DNA of 43,883 bases from Mycobacterium sp. E1747 (GTDB lineage Bacteria > Actinomycetota > Actinomycetes > Mycobacteriales > Mycobacteriaceae), in assembly GCF_001667775.1 (NCBI RefSeq), contig NZ_LZJI01000247.1, forward strand, positions 1 to 43,883, written 5' to 3'. This document shows positions 15,150 to 23,060 of the stretch, piece after piece; positions within the stretch are counted from its first letter, which is position 1, and every line of letters begins with the position of its first letter. Position numbers and translations under genes: made by a program. A model generated the notes under the pieces. That model saw only the letters and a program-made list of their open reading frames with translations. It was not told the DNA's origin and ran no database searches.

Positions 15150-16786
15150 CGGTGCCGCCTGACCAGGTACCGGCCCAGGGCCAGCACGTCGATCGGGGAA
15201 CTGCCGAACACCTCCAGGGCGTCGCGGGGGCTGTCCACCATCGGCCGCCCGGCGGTGTTGAAGCTGGTGTTCACCACCACGGGGACGCCGGTGCGCTCGG
15301 CGAACCGGCTGATCGTCGCGTGTAGGCGTGGATCGGCGGCCGCGTCGACGGTCTGGATCCGGGCGGTGCCGTCGACGTGGGTGACGGCGGGGATGCGGTC
15401 GCGCCAGGCCTCGGCGACATCGTGGACGAACAGCATGTACGGGCTGGGAAGCGGTCCGCGGGAAAAAATTTCGGCGGCGCGCTCGGCCAGCACCATGGGC
15501 GCGACCGGGCGGAACTGCTCGCGGCCCTTGACGGCGTTGAGGCGCTCCAGGTTGGCGGCGTGCCGTGGGTCGGCGAGCAGGGACCGCCCGCCCAGGGCCC
15601 GGGGCCCGAATTCGGCGCGGCCCTGGAACCAGCCGACCAACTGGTTGTCGGCCAGTGCGTTGCCGATCGCGGCGGCCACATCGTGCGGGCGCTCGTAGCT
15701 GACGGCCGCTTCCCGCAGCGTGGCCTCGATCTGTTCGTCCGACCAGCCGCGGCCCAGCCGTGCCGACGGCATCGGCGCGATCGGTTCGCCGAACGACGCG
15801 GCCAGGCTCAGCGCCGCGCCGAGCGCCGTGCCCGAGTCGCCGGAGGCGGGCTGCACCCACACGCGGTCGAACCCGCTCTCGGCGTGGATGCGGGTATTGG
15901 CAACACAATTCAGCGCGACGCCGCCGGCCAGGCACAGCGCGTCACCGTCGGCCCGCTCCCGCAGCCAGGCGACCAGGTCCAGCAGCACGTCTTCGATCAC
16001 CCGTTGCACACTGCAGGCGAGATCGGCGTGCACCGGGTCGAGTGTCTCGTCATGCGGCCGGCGGGGCGGCGCGAGCTCCTCCCACGTGATCGGTTCGGTG
16101 CGAAACCCGCCGTCGCCGCAGGCGTAGACGCGCTCACGGAGTCGCTCGGCGAAGCGCGGCTCGCCGTAGGAGGCCATCGCCATCACCTTGTACTCGTCGC
16201 TGGACCGCGCGAAACCCAAATGCTCGGTGAGGCTTTCGTAGAGCAATCCCAGCGAGTGCGGCAGCTGCTGGGAGGCCAGCACGTCGAGCTTGTGGTCGCG
16301 GTACACGCCGGCCAGCATGGAGGTGCGTTCGCCGCGGCCGTCGACCACCAGCACCGCGGTGTCGGGGTGCGGGGAGGCGAGCGCGGTCGACGCGGCGTGC
16401 GCGACATGGTGGCGGACATGGCGCACCACGGCCGGATTGAGGCCCGGCACGGCGGAAGCCAGAAACCGCGGTGCACGCTCCGCGTACATGGTGCGCAGGT
16501 ACTCCCAATCTTGGTCCAGGCCGCGCGAGTCGATCGGCTCTTCGTGCATCAGGGCCGGGTCGTAGGAGTAGCCGACGGCGTCGACCTCTTCGGCGGCGAC
16601 GCCGGCGTGCTGTAGGCACCACCGGATGGCCGCGGCGGGCACCTCCCAGGTCGAGAAGGGGACCGCCTGCTTACCGTGCTTGCGCCGGGAGAACCGCTCC
16701 TCTTCGGCCGCGGCCACTACCCGGCCGTCGACCACCAACGCCGCGGCGGGGTCATGAAACACCGCATTGACACCGAGAATTCGCAC
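15146..16786 (-). CDS. NodU/CmcH-type carbamoyltransferase
   Basis: A 546-residue O-carbamoyltransferase. The N-terminal Kae1-like domain has GVNAVFHDPAAALVVDG, EEERFSRRKHGKQA and the metal motif HHVAHAASTA, then DGRGERTS and LCLAGGVALNCVANTRI. The C-terminal YrdC-like part has GPRALGGRSLLADPR and REQFRPVAPMVL. Known members move a carbamoyl group from carbamoyl phosphate, through carbamoyl-AMP, onto a sugar hydroxyl (Nod factor, cephamycin, novobiocin and similar). The stop overlaps the GT2-GmhB start as ATGA. The start is 8 bp after the SDR upstream. Inference: it decorates the heptose-containing glycan. Confidence 0.93.
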   Translation of the reverse strand: MRILGVNAVFHDPAAALVVDGRVVAAAEEERFSRRKHGKQAVPFSTWEVPAAAIRWCLQHAGVAAEEVDAVGYSYDPALMHEEPIDSRGLDQDWEYLRTMYAERAPRFLASAVPGLNPAVVRHVRHHVAHAASTALASPHPDTAVLVVDGRGERTSMLAGVYRDHKLDVLASQQLPHSLGLLYESLTEHLGFARSSDEYKVMAMASYGEPRFAERLRERVYACGDGGFRTEPITWEELAPPRRPHDETLDPVHADLACSVQRVIEDVLLDLVAWLRERADGDALCLAGGVALNCVANTRIHAESGFDRVWVQPASGDSGTALGAALSLAASFGEPIAPMPSARLGRGWSDEQIEATLREAAVSYERPHDVAAAIGNALADNQLVGWFQGRAEFGPRALGGRSLLADPRHAANLERLNAVKGREQFRPVAPMVLAERAAEIFSRGPLPSPYMLFVHDVAEAWRDRIPAVTHVDGTARIQTVDAAADPRLHATISRFAERTGVPVVVNTSFNTAGRPMVDSPRDALEVFGSSPIDVLALGRYLVRRHR

Positions 16787-16794
16787 CGCACCTC

Positions 16795-17793
16795 CTACTT
16801 GGCCAACTGGTCGGCGGCCGAGACGAGGGCTCGGCCCCGGTCATCGGCCCGCGCGCGGAACCACGCCACGGTGGCGGCGAGCCCGGTGCGGTAGTCCACT
16901 TGCGGCTCCCAGCCCAACCGGTCGCGGGCGACGGTGATGTCGGGGCAGCGGCGCTGGGGGTCGTCCTCGGCCGGCGGGGTGAATTGGATGGTCGACCTGC
17001 TACCGACCATTTCCCGCAGCAGTTCGGCGGCCGCCAGGACCGTCAGCTCGGTGGGATTGCCGATGTTGACCGGCCCGCTGAAGTCCCCGCGCGCCAGGGC
17101 GATCAACCCCTCGACGGTATCGTCGACGTAACACAGCGAGCGGGTCTGCAGCCCGGTGCCGGACACGGTCAGCGGTTCGCCGCGCAGCGCCTGATGACAG
17201 AAGGTGGGCACCATGCGGCCGTCGTCGGCGCGCATGCCCGGGCCGTAGGTGTTGAAGATGCGTGCCACCCCGACGTTAACCCGGTTAAGGCGATGATGGG
17301 CGAATGTCAGAGCCTCCGCATACCGCTTCGCCTCATCGTACACGCTGCGCGGACCCATCGGATTCACGTTGCCCCAATAACTTTCGGGCTGCGGATGCAC
17401 CTCGGGATCGCCGTACACCTCGCTGGTCGACGCCAGAACGAACCGGGCACCGCCGCGTTCGGCGATCTCCAGCGCCGTCGCGGTGCCCGCCGACCCAGCG
17501 CGTAGGGTCTCGATCGGTCGTCGCTGATAGTCGACCGGCGAGGCCGGTGACGCGAGGTGGAAGACGGTGTCGAAAGAGGTGCCGACCCTATCGATCAGCG
17601 ACCGGTCGCAGACGTCGTGCCGCACGAACCGGTATCCGGCGCGCCCAGCCAATCGGTCCGTCGCGTCCGGTGAACTGGTGGACAGGTCGTCGACGCTGAC
17701 CACCTCCACGCCGGCGTCGAGCAACCGGTTACACAGCTGGGCGCCCAGGAACCCGGCACCGCCGGTGATCAACACTCGGGAAAGCAAACGCAT
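16795..17793 (-). CDS. UDP-glucuronate decarboxylase-like extended SDR (first gene of heptose operon)
   Basis: A 332-residue extended SDR. The Rossmann motif is GGAGFLG, followed by the long signature STSEVYGDPEVHPQPESYWG and the active site YDEAKRYAEAL. RIFNTYGPGMR and VDDTVEGL follow. This pattern is characteristic of UDP-glucuronate decarboxylases (UDP-xylose synthases) and close dTDP-glucose dehydratase relatives. A pentose or hexose nucleotide product is therefore likely in addition to ADP-heptose. The ATG at 17793 is chosen; the open frame continues upstream across the divergent GT2 gene but has no coding character there. A SigF-like promoter ends 9 bp before the ATG, so the mRNA may have almost no leader. 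Confidence 0.87.
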   Translation of the reverse strand: MRLLSRVLITGGAGFLGAQLCNRLLDAGVEVVSVDDLSTSSPDATDRLAGRAGYRFVRHDVCDRSLIDRVGTSFDTVFHLASPASPVDYQRRPIETLRAGSAGTATALEIAERGGARFVLASTSEVYGDPEVHPQPESYWGNVNPMGPRSVYDEAKRYAEALTFAHHRLNRVNVGVARIFNTYGPGMRADDGRMVPTFCHQALRGEPLTVSGTGLQTRSLCYVDDTVEGLIALARGDFSGPVNIGNPTELTVLAAAELLREMVGSRSTIQFTPPAEDDPQRRCPDITVARDRLGWEPQVDYRTGLAATVAWFRARADDRGRALVSAADQLAK

Positions 17794-17802
17794 CGACCTC
17801 TC

Positions 17803-17827
17803 GTACCCGCTGCCGCAGAGGCGAAAC
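17803..17827 (-). promoter_or_regulatory. SigF-type promoter of the heptose/carbamoyl operon
   Basis: On the minus strand GTTT (17827-17824), a 15-bp spacer and GGGTAC (17808-17803). The -10 end is 9 bp from the ATG of the UXS-like gene, so transcription would start within a few bases of that codon. Its -35 box is 3 bp from the -35 box of the opposite promoter. Confidence 0.6.
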
Positions 17828-17830
17828 TGC

Positions 17831-17855
17831 GTTTCACCGAGTGCTTTTCGGGTAG
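17831..17855 (+). promoter_or_regulatory. SigF-type promoter of the GT2 gene, back to back with the operon promoter
   Basis: GTTT (17831-17834), a 15-bp spacer and GGGTAG (17850-17855), 11 bp before the ATG at 17867. The two opposed -35 boxes form the short palindrome GAAACTGCGTTTC at 17823-17835. Confidence 0.6.
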
Positions 17856-17866
17856 CTGCACCTGTC

Positions 17867-18745
17867 ATGGCGACCAAGCCCCTAACTTCCTTTGTCATCG
17901 CGACGCGGGACCGCGCGCACGAACTCTGCGCCGTGCTGGACCGCCTGCTAGACACCACCGCGTGCCCGATCATTGTGGTGGACAACGCTTCTCGTGACGA
18001 TTCGGTGCGCAACGTCACGCGGATCGCAGCCCGTTCGGCGGGCCGGATCACCGTCATACCGCTGGACCGCAACGAGGGCGCGGTCGCGCGCAACATCGGG
18101 GTGGCACGAAGTGACACGCCGTATACCGCCTTTTGTGACGACGACTCCTGGTGGGCGCCGGACGCGATTTCGATCGCCGAAGGCACCTTCGAAAAATTCC
18201 GCACCATAGCGGTTTTGGCCGCCCGCACCGTCATGTGGCCGCAGCAGCGCGACGACCCCTTCGTCGCCAAACTGGCCGAGAGTCCGCTGGGCAGGGACCC
18301 AAACCTGCCCGGCCCGTCGATCCTGGGGTTCCAGGCATGCTCCGCGCTGGTGCGCAAGGCCGCGTTCGAAGCGGTCGGCGGGTTTAGCCCGATCCTGCAT
18401 TTCCGGGGTGAGGAGAGCCTGCTGGCCTGGGACTTGGCCGCGGCGGGCTGGGATCTGTGCTTCTGCCCCGCGCTGGTGGCGTACCACCAACCGTCCGAAA
18501 CGCGGTCAACCAGCAGCGTCCAGCACGCCCGCGAGGTGCGTAACGCCATGCTCACCGCGTGCCTGCGCCGATCCGCCGGTCGGTGCGCTAGCGCGACGGC
18601 CACCTTGGCCTGGGCCGCCGCCCATGACACGGCACATGCGCGGGCCTTGCTCGAGGCGCTGGCCGCGCTGCCGGCCGCATTGCGCGCCCGTCGGCGCCTG
18701 CCGGATGACGTCGAGCGGTCGCTGCGGATGCTGGAAAGCGCCTGA
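17867..18745 (+). CDS. GT2 family glycosyltransferase
   Basis: A 292-residue GT-A fold transferase. TSFVIATRDRAHEL opens the nucleotide-binding domain, VVDNASRDDS follows, then NEGAVARNIGV and the DxD-like metal site FCDDDSWWAPDA. A later GEESLLAWDLAAAGW fits the family ED region. The C-terminal 60 residues are Ala/Arg-rich and helical. It has its own SigF-like promoter, divergent from the heptose operon, and converges on the GT4 gene with 9 bp between the stops. The ATG at 17867 is preferred because it follows the promoter; the frame is open further upstream but only inside the opposite gene. Confidence 0.88.
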   Translation: MATKPLTSFVIATRDRAHELCAVLDRLLDTTACPIIVVDNASRDDSVRNVTRIAARSAGRITVIPLDRNEGAVARNIGVARSDTPYTAFCDDDSWWAPDAISIAEGTFEKFRTIAVLAARTVMWPQQRDDPFVAKLAESPLGRDPNLPGPSILGFQACSALVRKAAFEAVGGFSPILHFRGEESLLAWDLAAAGWDLCFCPALVAYHQPSETRSTSSVQHAREVRNAMLTACLRRSAGRCASATATLAWAAAHDTAHARALLEALAALPAALRARRRLPDDVERSLRMLESA

Positions 18746-18754
18746 ACCACAACA

Positions 18755-19975
18755 TCACCCGGAGCGCTTGCTCGGGGCGCTCACTTCGCGCCGCACCGGT
18801 GCCAGCTTCTCGTAGAGGCGTTCGGTGTCCGCCGCCACTCGGTCCCAGGTGTAACGCGCACGGGCGCGCTCGCGGCCCGCGGCACCCAGCGCCCGGCGGC
18901 GCGCGCGATCGTCGAGCAGCGCTGCGATGGCGTCGCCGAGTCTGGCCGGGTCTTTGGGCGGCACCAGCCGCCCGGTGACGTCGTCGACGACCGTGTCGCG
19001 GATCCCGCCGACCGCGGTGGCGACAACCGGGACACCGCAGGCCATCGCCTCCAGGGGCACGATGCCGAACGGCTCATACCAAGGCGTGCAGGCCACCACG
19101 TCGGCGGACCGCAGCAAGGCGGGCATTTCGTCGCGGGTGACGGCGCCAAGCATCCGGACCCGGTCGGCAACGCCCAGCTGCTCGGCCTGCCGTTGCAGGT
19201 GCTGCGCCTCGGGGTCCTTGGCGAAGTCCGCGTGCGCCGGGCCACCCACGATCACCAGCTCGGCGCCCGGGACGCGTGGTAGGGCGCGGATCAACGTGTC
19301 AAAACCCTTGCGCGGCACCAACCGTCCGACCGAAACGATGCGAGGTTGGTCACCACGCGGCGCGACGGGACCGTCCGGGGTGAACGCGTCGGTGTTCACC
19401 CCGCAGGGCACCACGGAGGTCCGCGACCGGGCACGGCCCATGCGCACCAGCTCGAATACTTCATCCGTGCTGGTTGCCGCCACCCAGTCGGCGTCGCGGG
19501 CGATCCTGGCCTCCACGCTGACGCGGCAGTCCGGGCTGGTGTCGTCGAGTCCCTGGTGCAACCGCTTGATGTTCCCCAGCGCGTGGAACGTCTGCACGGT
19601 CGGGATCCCGAGCGGCCGGGCGGCGCGCTGGGTGGCCACCCCGGACATCCAGAAGTGGCCGTGGGCCACGTCGGGGCGATCGACCGCCCACTGCGCATCC
19701 AGGAACCGGGCAAACCCGTACATGTACTGCAGCAGTTCGTCTTTGGGCAATACGCGCGCCGGTCCCGCCGGAACGTGCACGACGGAGTAGCCCTGGCCGG
19801 TCTCGATGCATTCCGGCGAGCGCGGATCGTCGCGGCGGGTGTACACCACCACGTCGTGACCGCGCCGGGACAACGCGGACGACAGCTCGGCGACGTGAAC
19901 GTTCTGGCCGCCCGCGTCCACGCCGCCCAGGTGTGCCAGCGGGCTGGCGTGTTCGGAGATCATCGCGATCCTCAT
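18755..19975 (-). CDS. GT4 family glycosyltransferase
   Basis: A 406-residue GT-B retaining glycosyltransferase. The N-terminal acceptor domain has the glycine-rich GGVDAGGQNVHVAELSSAL, like MshA and sucrose-phosphate-synthase relatives, and GHFWMSGV. The donor domain has SVGRLVPRKGFDTLIRALP with the diphosphate-binding Arg/Lys. The EX7E motif is EPFGIVPLE (residues 301-309). All catalytic elements are intact. It follows the GT gene at 19992 by 16 bp on the same strand and is probably expressed from that gene's SigF-like promoter. A degenerate paralogue lies at 33245-34420. Confidence 0.9.
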   Translation of the reverse strand: MRIAMISEHASPLAHLGGVDAGGQNVHVAELSSALSRRGHDVVVYTRRDDPRSPECIETGQGYSVVHVPAGPARVLPKDELLQYMYGFARFLDAQWAVDRPDVAHGHFWMSGVATQRAARPLGIPTVQTFHALGNIKRLHQGLDDTSPDCRVSVEARIARDADWVAATSTDEVFELVRMGRARSRTSVVPCGVNTDAFTPDGPVAPRGDQPRIVSVGRLVPRKGFDTLIRALPRVPGAELVIVGGPAHADFAKDPEAQHLQRQAEQLGVADRVRMLGAVTRDEMPALLRSADVVACTPWYEPFGIVPLEAMACGVPVVATAVGGIRDTVVDDVTGRLVPPKDPARLGDAIAALLDDRARRRALGAAGRERARARYTWDRVAADTERLYEKLAPVRREVSAPSKRSG

Positions 19976-19991
19976 GCGGGTTCCCTTCCGA

Positions 19992-20960
19992 TCATCTGCA
20001 CTGCTCCTCGATCACTTCGTCCCAATCGGCGAGGAAGCGCCCGAGCCCGAAGTGGACCGAGGCGAATTCGCGCGCCGCCTTGCCGGCGGCGGCGGCGGTG
20101 GCCCGGTCGTTCATGAAGTCGCGCAGGCCAACCCCCAGGGCGCTGACGTCGGCGCTGACAACACCCGCTTCGCAAGGGATTACGAGCGGGGCCATCGTCG
20201 TGCCGACGGCCACCACCGGCATCCCGAGAAACATCGCCTCGATGAGCGAGAGCCCAAGCGAGGTCCAGCGGGCGGTATGCAGGTAGACGCGCCTGCGGGC
20301 GATCTGGTCCCAGAGCGCCGGCGCGGCGACGTCGCCGCGCCCGGTCACGCCACCCCGGTTGGCGCGGAGGTCCTCAGTGCCGATGCCCCACACGTCGATC
20401 TGCGCGTACCCCGACAACGGTTCCAACAAGTCGGCGCCGACGACGCGGTTGCGGCGCAGCGGCTCGTTGATCATGGTGGCCGCTCTGAGGATGTCGCCGG
20501 TGTAGCGAGGGCCCGGGTCGGCGATGCCGTGGTCGATTACCCGGGTCGGGGCCCGGCCGTTGTCCCACATCAGCCGGTTGAAATCGGTGACGTGAACCAG
20601 TGGGATGTCGGTGCGGTCGGCGACCACATGGCGGCTCTGCGCGGGGCTCGGACGCGGCGCGTTGTGCTCGACGTAGACGGCCGGCAGCTCGGAGCCCGGC
20701 CGGCGGCCGGCCCAGCGGGCGACGAGCGCGGCTTCGTGCGGGCGTTGCAGCACAACGACATCGATGTCCTCGCGCCCCAACTCCTCAAGCCGAACCTCCC
20801 GCGCGTTCGGCCAGGATCGGCCCGCGAGCCCGATTCCCCCTTCGCCGCCGTCGACGGCCACCGGAACCAAGTAACGGTGACCGCCCCCGACGAACGATTC
20901 GGTCCAGGAGCCATGGACGTGCCACACCAGCACATTCTTTGCTCGTCCCGGATCAACCAT
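19992..20960 (-). CDS. Glycosyltransferase (GT-B, GT4-like)
   Basis: A 322-residue probable glycosyltransferase. The N-terminal half includes VWHVHGSWTESFVGG and YVEHNAPRP. The C-terminal half has RRVYLHTARWTSLGLSLIEAMFLGMPVVAVGTT, which aligns with the GT4 donor region. Only the second glutamate of EX7E is present, in LSLIEAM. The ATG at 20960 lies 10 bp after a consensus SigF-like -10 box. The gene leads a two-gene unit with the GT4 gene. Substrate unknown; membership of the neighbouring glycan locus is inferred from position and shared promoter type. Confidence 0.78.
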   Translation of the reverse strand: MVDPGRAKNVLVWHVHGSWTESFVGGGHRYLVPVAVDGGEGGIGLAGRSWPNAREVRLEELGREDIDVVVLQRPHEAALVARWAGRRPGSELPAVYVEHNAPRPSPAQSRHVVADRTDIPLVHVTDFNRLMWDNGRAPTRVIDHGIADPGPRYTGDILRAATMINEPLRRNRVVGADLLEPLSGYAQIDVWGIGTEDLRANRGGVTGRGDVAAPALWDQIARRRVYLHTARWTSLGLSLIEAMFLGMPVVAVGTTMAPLVIPCEAGVVSADVSALGVGLRDFMNDRATAAAAGKAAREFASVHFGLGRFLADWDEVIEEQCR

Positions 20961-20970
20961 GGCGAGCGAA

Positions 20971-20995
20971 ATACCCTATAGGTACTTCGCTAAAC
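20971..20995 (-). promoter_or_regulatory. Consensus SigF-type promoter of the two-gene GT unit
   Basis: On the minus strand GTTT (20995-20992), a 15-bp spacer and GGGTAT (20976-20971). This is the best match in the window to the SigF consensus. It ends 10 bp before the ATG at 20960, which suggests a very short or absent leader. Confidence 0.65.
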
Positions 20996-21147
20996 GGCAG
21001 TTTTTCGGGAGAACCACTTCGCCCCGCGGATCTGCCCGCTCCCCGCGGTCATCGGGCCTTGGCGTCCAGCCGAATTGACCCCGAGCGGCGCGTCCCGCCT
21101 TGAGACACCGGGATGTCCGCCAAGCGAAGTGTCAAGGACGTGCGACG

Positions 21148-21180
21148 AAAAGCCCCTGGCGAGAAGCGGTTTGCCGGGGC
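21148..21180 (-). terminator. Terminator of topoisomerase IB gene
   Basis: Hairpin with arms 21152-21160 and 21173-21180 (one bulged base). Read on the minus strand it is followed by TTTT (21151-21148). It starts 5 bp after the topoisomerase stop, a near-classical intrinsic terminator. Confidence 0.6.
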
Positions 21181-21185
21181 GTGGA

Positions 21186-22241
21186 TCAGGCGCTCTTGGG
21201 CAGCGCGGAGGTCGTGGAAGCGCTGTGGCCCTTGGCCACCCGACGGATCAGCAGGCGGGTGGCCTTGTCCAGGATTTCCTGAGCCGTGTCGGGATCACGC
21301 GCGCGTTCGGCGCGGCGCGTCGCCGCGGCTATCGTCAGCCCGTGCTCGTAGCCGGCGACGACGCGCGGATCCACATACGAGCCGCGGGCCACCGCGGGGG
21401 TGTTGCCCAACTCCTCGGCAACCTCCTTCATGACAGCGGACTCGACGCGCTTGGCCACCCGCTGCGAGACGGCCGGATCGGCGTCGGCGAAGGCCGTGGC
21501 CGCCAGCACCGTCCCGTGCCAGGTGCGCAGATCCTTGACCGTGAATTCGTTTCCGACCAGCTCCTTGAAGCGGGCGTTGAGGTCGTCGGATCGAACGTCG
21601 AGCCACCCGGTTGCGGTGCGGCACACGAGCAGTCGTTCGGTACGGTTGGGTCGGCGCATCAGGGCGCGCACGGCCCGGACCACTTCGGGGTCCTCGATTT
21701 CCACCGTGCGCCGCACGCCGCTCTTGGCGGGGAAGTCGAATGCCACCGCGTCGCGGCGAACCTGCACGTGCTCACACAGCAGGGTAGCCAGACCGTAGGA
21801 CTCGTTCTCCTCCGCGTACTGCTCGCTGCCGGCCCGGAAGTAGCCGCGATCGAGCAGCCGCAACGCCACCGCGAGCACCCGCTTACGGGTTAAGCCGCTG
21901 CGCCTCAGGTCTTTTGCGATGACGGCGCGCCAGTGTGGCAGGCGCGTGGACAGTTCCAGGACGCGGTCGAACTTCTCTTCGGCGCGTTCTTGCTGCCATG
22001 CGGTGTGGTAGAGGTACTGGCGGCGGCCGGCGGCATCCACGCCGACGGCCTGGATGTGGCCATTGGGATGCGGCGATATCCACACGTTCTTCCAGGCCGG
22101 CGGAATGACCAGATCCTTGATGCGCTGCAGGGTTTCGGCGTCGGACAGCAGTTCGCCGTCCGGTCCGTAATACGCGAAGCCCTTACCCCTGCGCTTGCGC
22201 GCGATACCCGGCTTGTTCGGCACACTGCGACGCAGCCGCAT
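21186..22241 (-). CDS. DNA topoisomerase IB
   Basis: A 351-residue eukaryote-type (poxvirus-like) topoisomerase IB that relaxes supercoils through a 3'-phosphotyrosyl intermediate. The N-terminal domain has YYGPDGELLSDAETLQRIKDL and IPPAWKNVWISPHPNGHIQAVG. The catalytic domain has the KDLRTWHGT segment and the tyrosine in ARGSYVDPRVV, here Tyr289. The length fits the bacterial short form. The start at 22241 follows GAGGGAAAG. Topoisomerase IB is found in only some bacteria, mycobacteria included. A near-consensus SigF promoter precedes it and an intrinsic terminator follows. Confidence 0.93.
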   Translation of the reverse strand: MRLRRSVPNKPGIARKRRGKGFAYYGPDGELLSDAETLQRIKDLVIPPAWKNVWISPHPNGHIQAVGVDAAGRRQYLYHTAWQQERAEEKFDRVLELSTRLPHWRAVIAKDLRRSGLTRKRVLAVALRLLDRGYFRAGSEQYAEENESYGLATLLCEHVQVRRDAVAFDFPAKSGVRRTVEIEDPEVVRAVRALMRRPNRTERLLVCRTATGWLDVRSDDLNARFKELVGNEFTVKDLRTWHGTVLAATAFADADPAVSQRVAKRVESAVMKEVAEELGNTPAVARGSYVDPRVVAGYEHGLTIAAATRRAERARDPDTAQEILDKATRLLIRRVAKGHSASTTSALPKSA

Positions 22242-22270
22242 CTTTCCCTCCAGTCACGTTGACTGGACAA

Positions 22271-22296
22271 TTACCCGACATACGGGACGTTCACAC
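22271..22296 (-). promoter_or_regulatory. SigF-like promoter of topoisomerase IB (one mismatch)
   Basis: On the minus strand GTGT (22296-22293), a 16-bp spacer and GGGTAA (22276-22271), 29 bp before the start codon. One base of the -35 departs from the GTTT consensus. Confidence 0.4.
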
Positions 22297-22307
22297 GTGA
22301 AGCGAAA

Positions 22308-22335
22308 CGACCCGCCACAGCGTCGTGGCGGGTCG
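22308..22335 (-). terminator. Terminator of the haemophore gene
   Basis: A perfect 11-bp stem (22308-22318 with 22325-22335) and a 6-nt loop, beginning 13 bp after the haemophore stop. It is followed on the minus strand by TTTCGCTT. Confidence 0.65.
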
Positions 22336-22348
22336 CTTCGAGCCGGCA

Positions 22349-22747
22349 TCAGCCGGCCATGAACTCCTGGTAGGCCGACTCCAGCGTCGGCGGCAGGGCC
22401 TTGACGTTGCACTGCCGTTCCGTGTCGCCGATCGGTGCCAGGATGCCGCGCAGGTCGAAGTACTCCTGGGGGTGGGCGGTGAAGTAGCCCCGCAGGTTGG
22501 ATTCGGCCTCCGGACGCGGCTGGCCGTAGGCGGCCCTGACCACGCCATTGGCGCCCGGGTGTGCCGCCAGGTACTGCTCGGCGGAGCCCTGCACCGACGA
22601 AACGGTGGCGTTGACTCCGTCTGGGCTGCAGTCGGGTGCTGCGGCCGCCGACGGCGCGCCGACGACACCCATGGTGATTGCCCCGAGCAGGCAGCCGGCA
22701 CTGATGCCGGCCAGACGCCGGCGCGCGACAATACTGCTGATTTTCAT
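22349..22747 (-). CDS. Secreted haemophore-type haem-binding protein
   Basis: A 132-residue exported protein. The signal peptide spans about residues 1-37: basic MKISSIVARRRLAG, a hydrophobic core, then the AAAA cleavage region before PDCSPDG. The mature part of about 95 residues has two cysteines (CSPDG and RQCN) and the conserved helical segment YLAAHPGANGVVRAAYGQPR with YFTAHPQEYFDLRGI. This pattern is that of the mycobacterial haemophore family (MHB domain; Rv0203 relatives) that bind haem outside the cell. A terminator follows the gene, and a possible SigA-type promoter with a palindrome lies about 150-195 bp upstream. Confidence 0.85.
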   Translation of the reverse strand: MKISSIVARRRLAGISAGCLLGAITMGVVGAPSAAAAPDCSPDGVNATVSSVQGSAEQYLAAHPGANGVVRAAYGQPRPEAESNLRGYFTAHPQEYFDLRGILAPIGDTERQCNVKALPPTLESAYQEFMAG

Positions 22748-23060
22748 GATCAGTTTGTCCTTCGAGATTGCGAATTGATTCTTGCCAGAGAGGCTCCCGA
22801 TCCTCGAAAACCAAAGTAGCGGAATTCAAAAGTGGGGGTATTCGGCCGAGACCAGCGGAATGCCGCGAACCCACCCATGTAGCCACGGAACGCGTCCGTT
22901 CACTAAGCGAACGATCATATTCGCTGTGGATTTCTAAGGGCAACCCGGCGATTCTTACGGATTTGTGATCACGATCGTGACGGAATCGTGACCTGAATTT
23001 GGCGACCGCGGGCCCATTACCGCGTACGGGAGCCGTGGATCTGCTGGAGCGGCGGCCCGC
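22748..23060. other. Non-coding upstream region of the haemophore gene
   Basis: No gene is visible. The stretch is more AT-rich than its surroundings. It holds the promoter candidate at 22914-22943, a 5-bp inverted repeat at 22897-22913 and a perfect 12-bp palindrome TCACGATCGTGA at 22969-22980. Confidence 0.6.
22897..22943 (-). promoter_or_regulatory. SigA-like promoter with start-site palindrome, upstream of haemophore
   Basis: On the minus strand TTGCCC (22943-22938), an 18-bp spacer and TATGAT (22919-22914). Immediately downstream, where transcription would begin, is CGTTC, 7 bp, GAACG (22897-22913), a possible repressor site. It does not look like an IdeR box. Confidence 0.35.

Noticed and set aside
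17794..18750. Extension of the UXS-like frame to 651 codons
   Set aside because: The extra part is antisense to the GT2 gene and of Ser/Arg-rich shadow composition; the SDR start at 17793 fits its fold and promoter.
21113..21433. Small basic frame starting MSAKRSVKDVRRKAPG
   Set aside because: After about 22 residues it becomes antisense of topoisomerase IB, and its start overlaps that gene's terminator.
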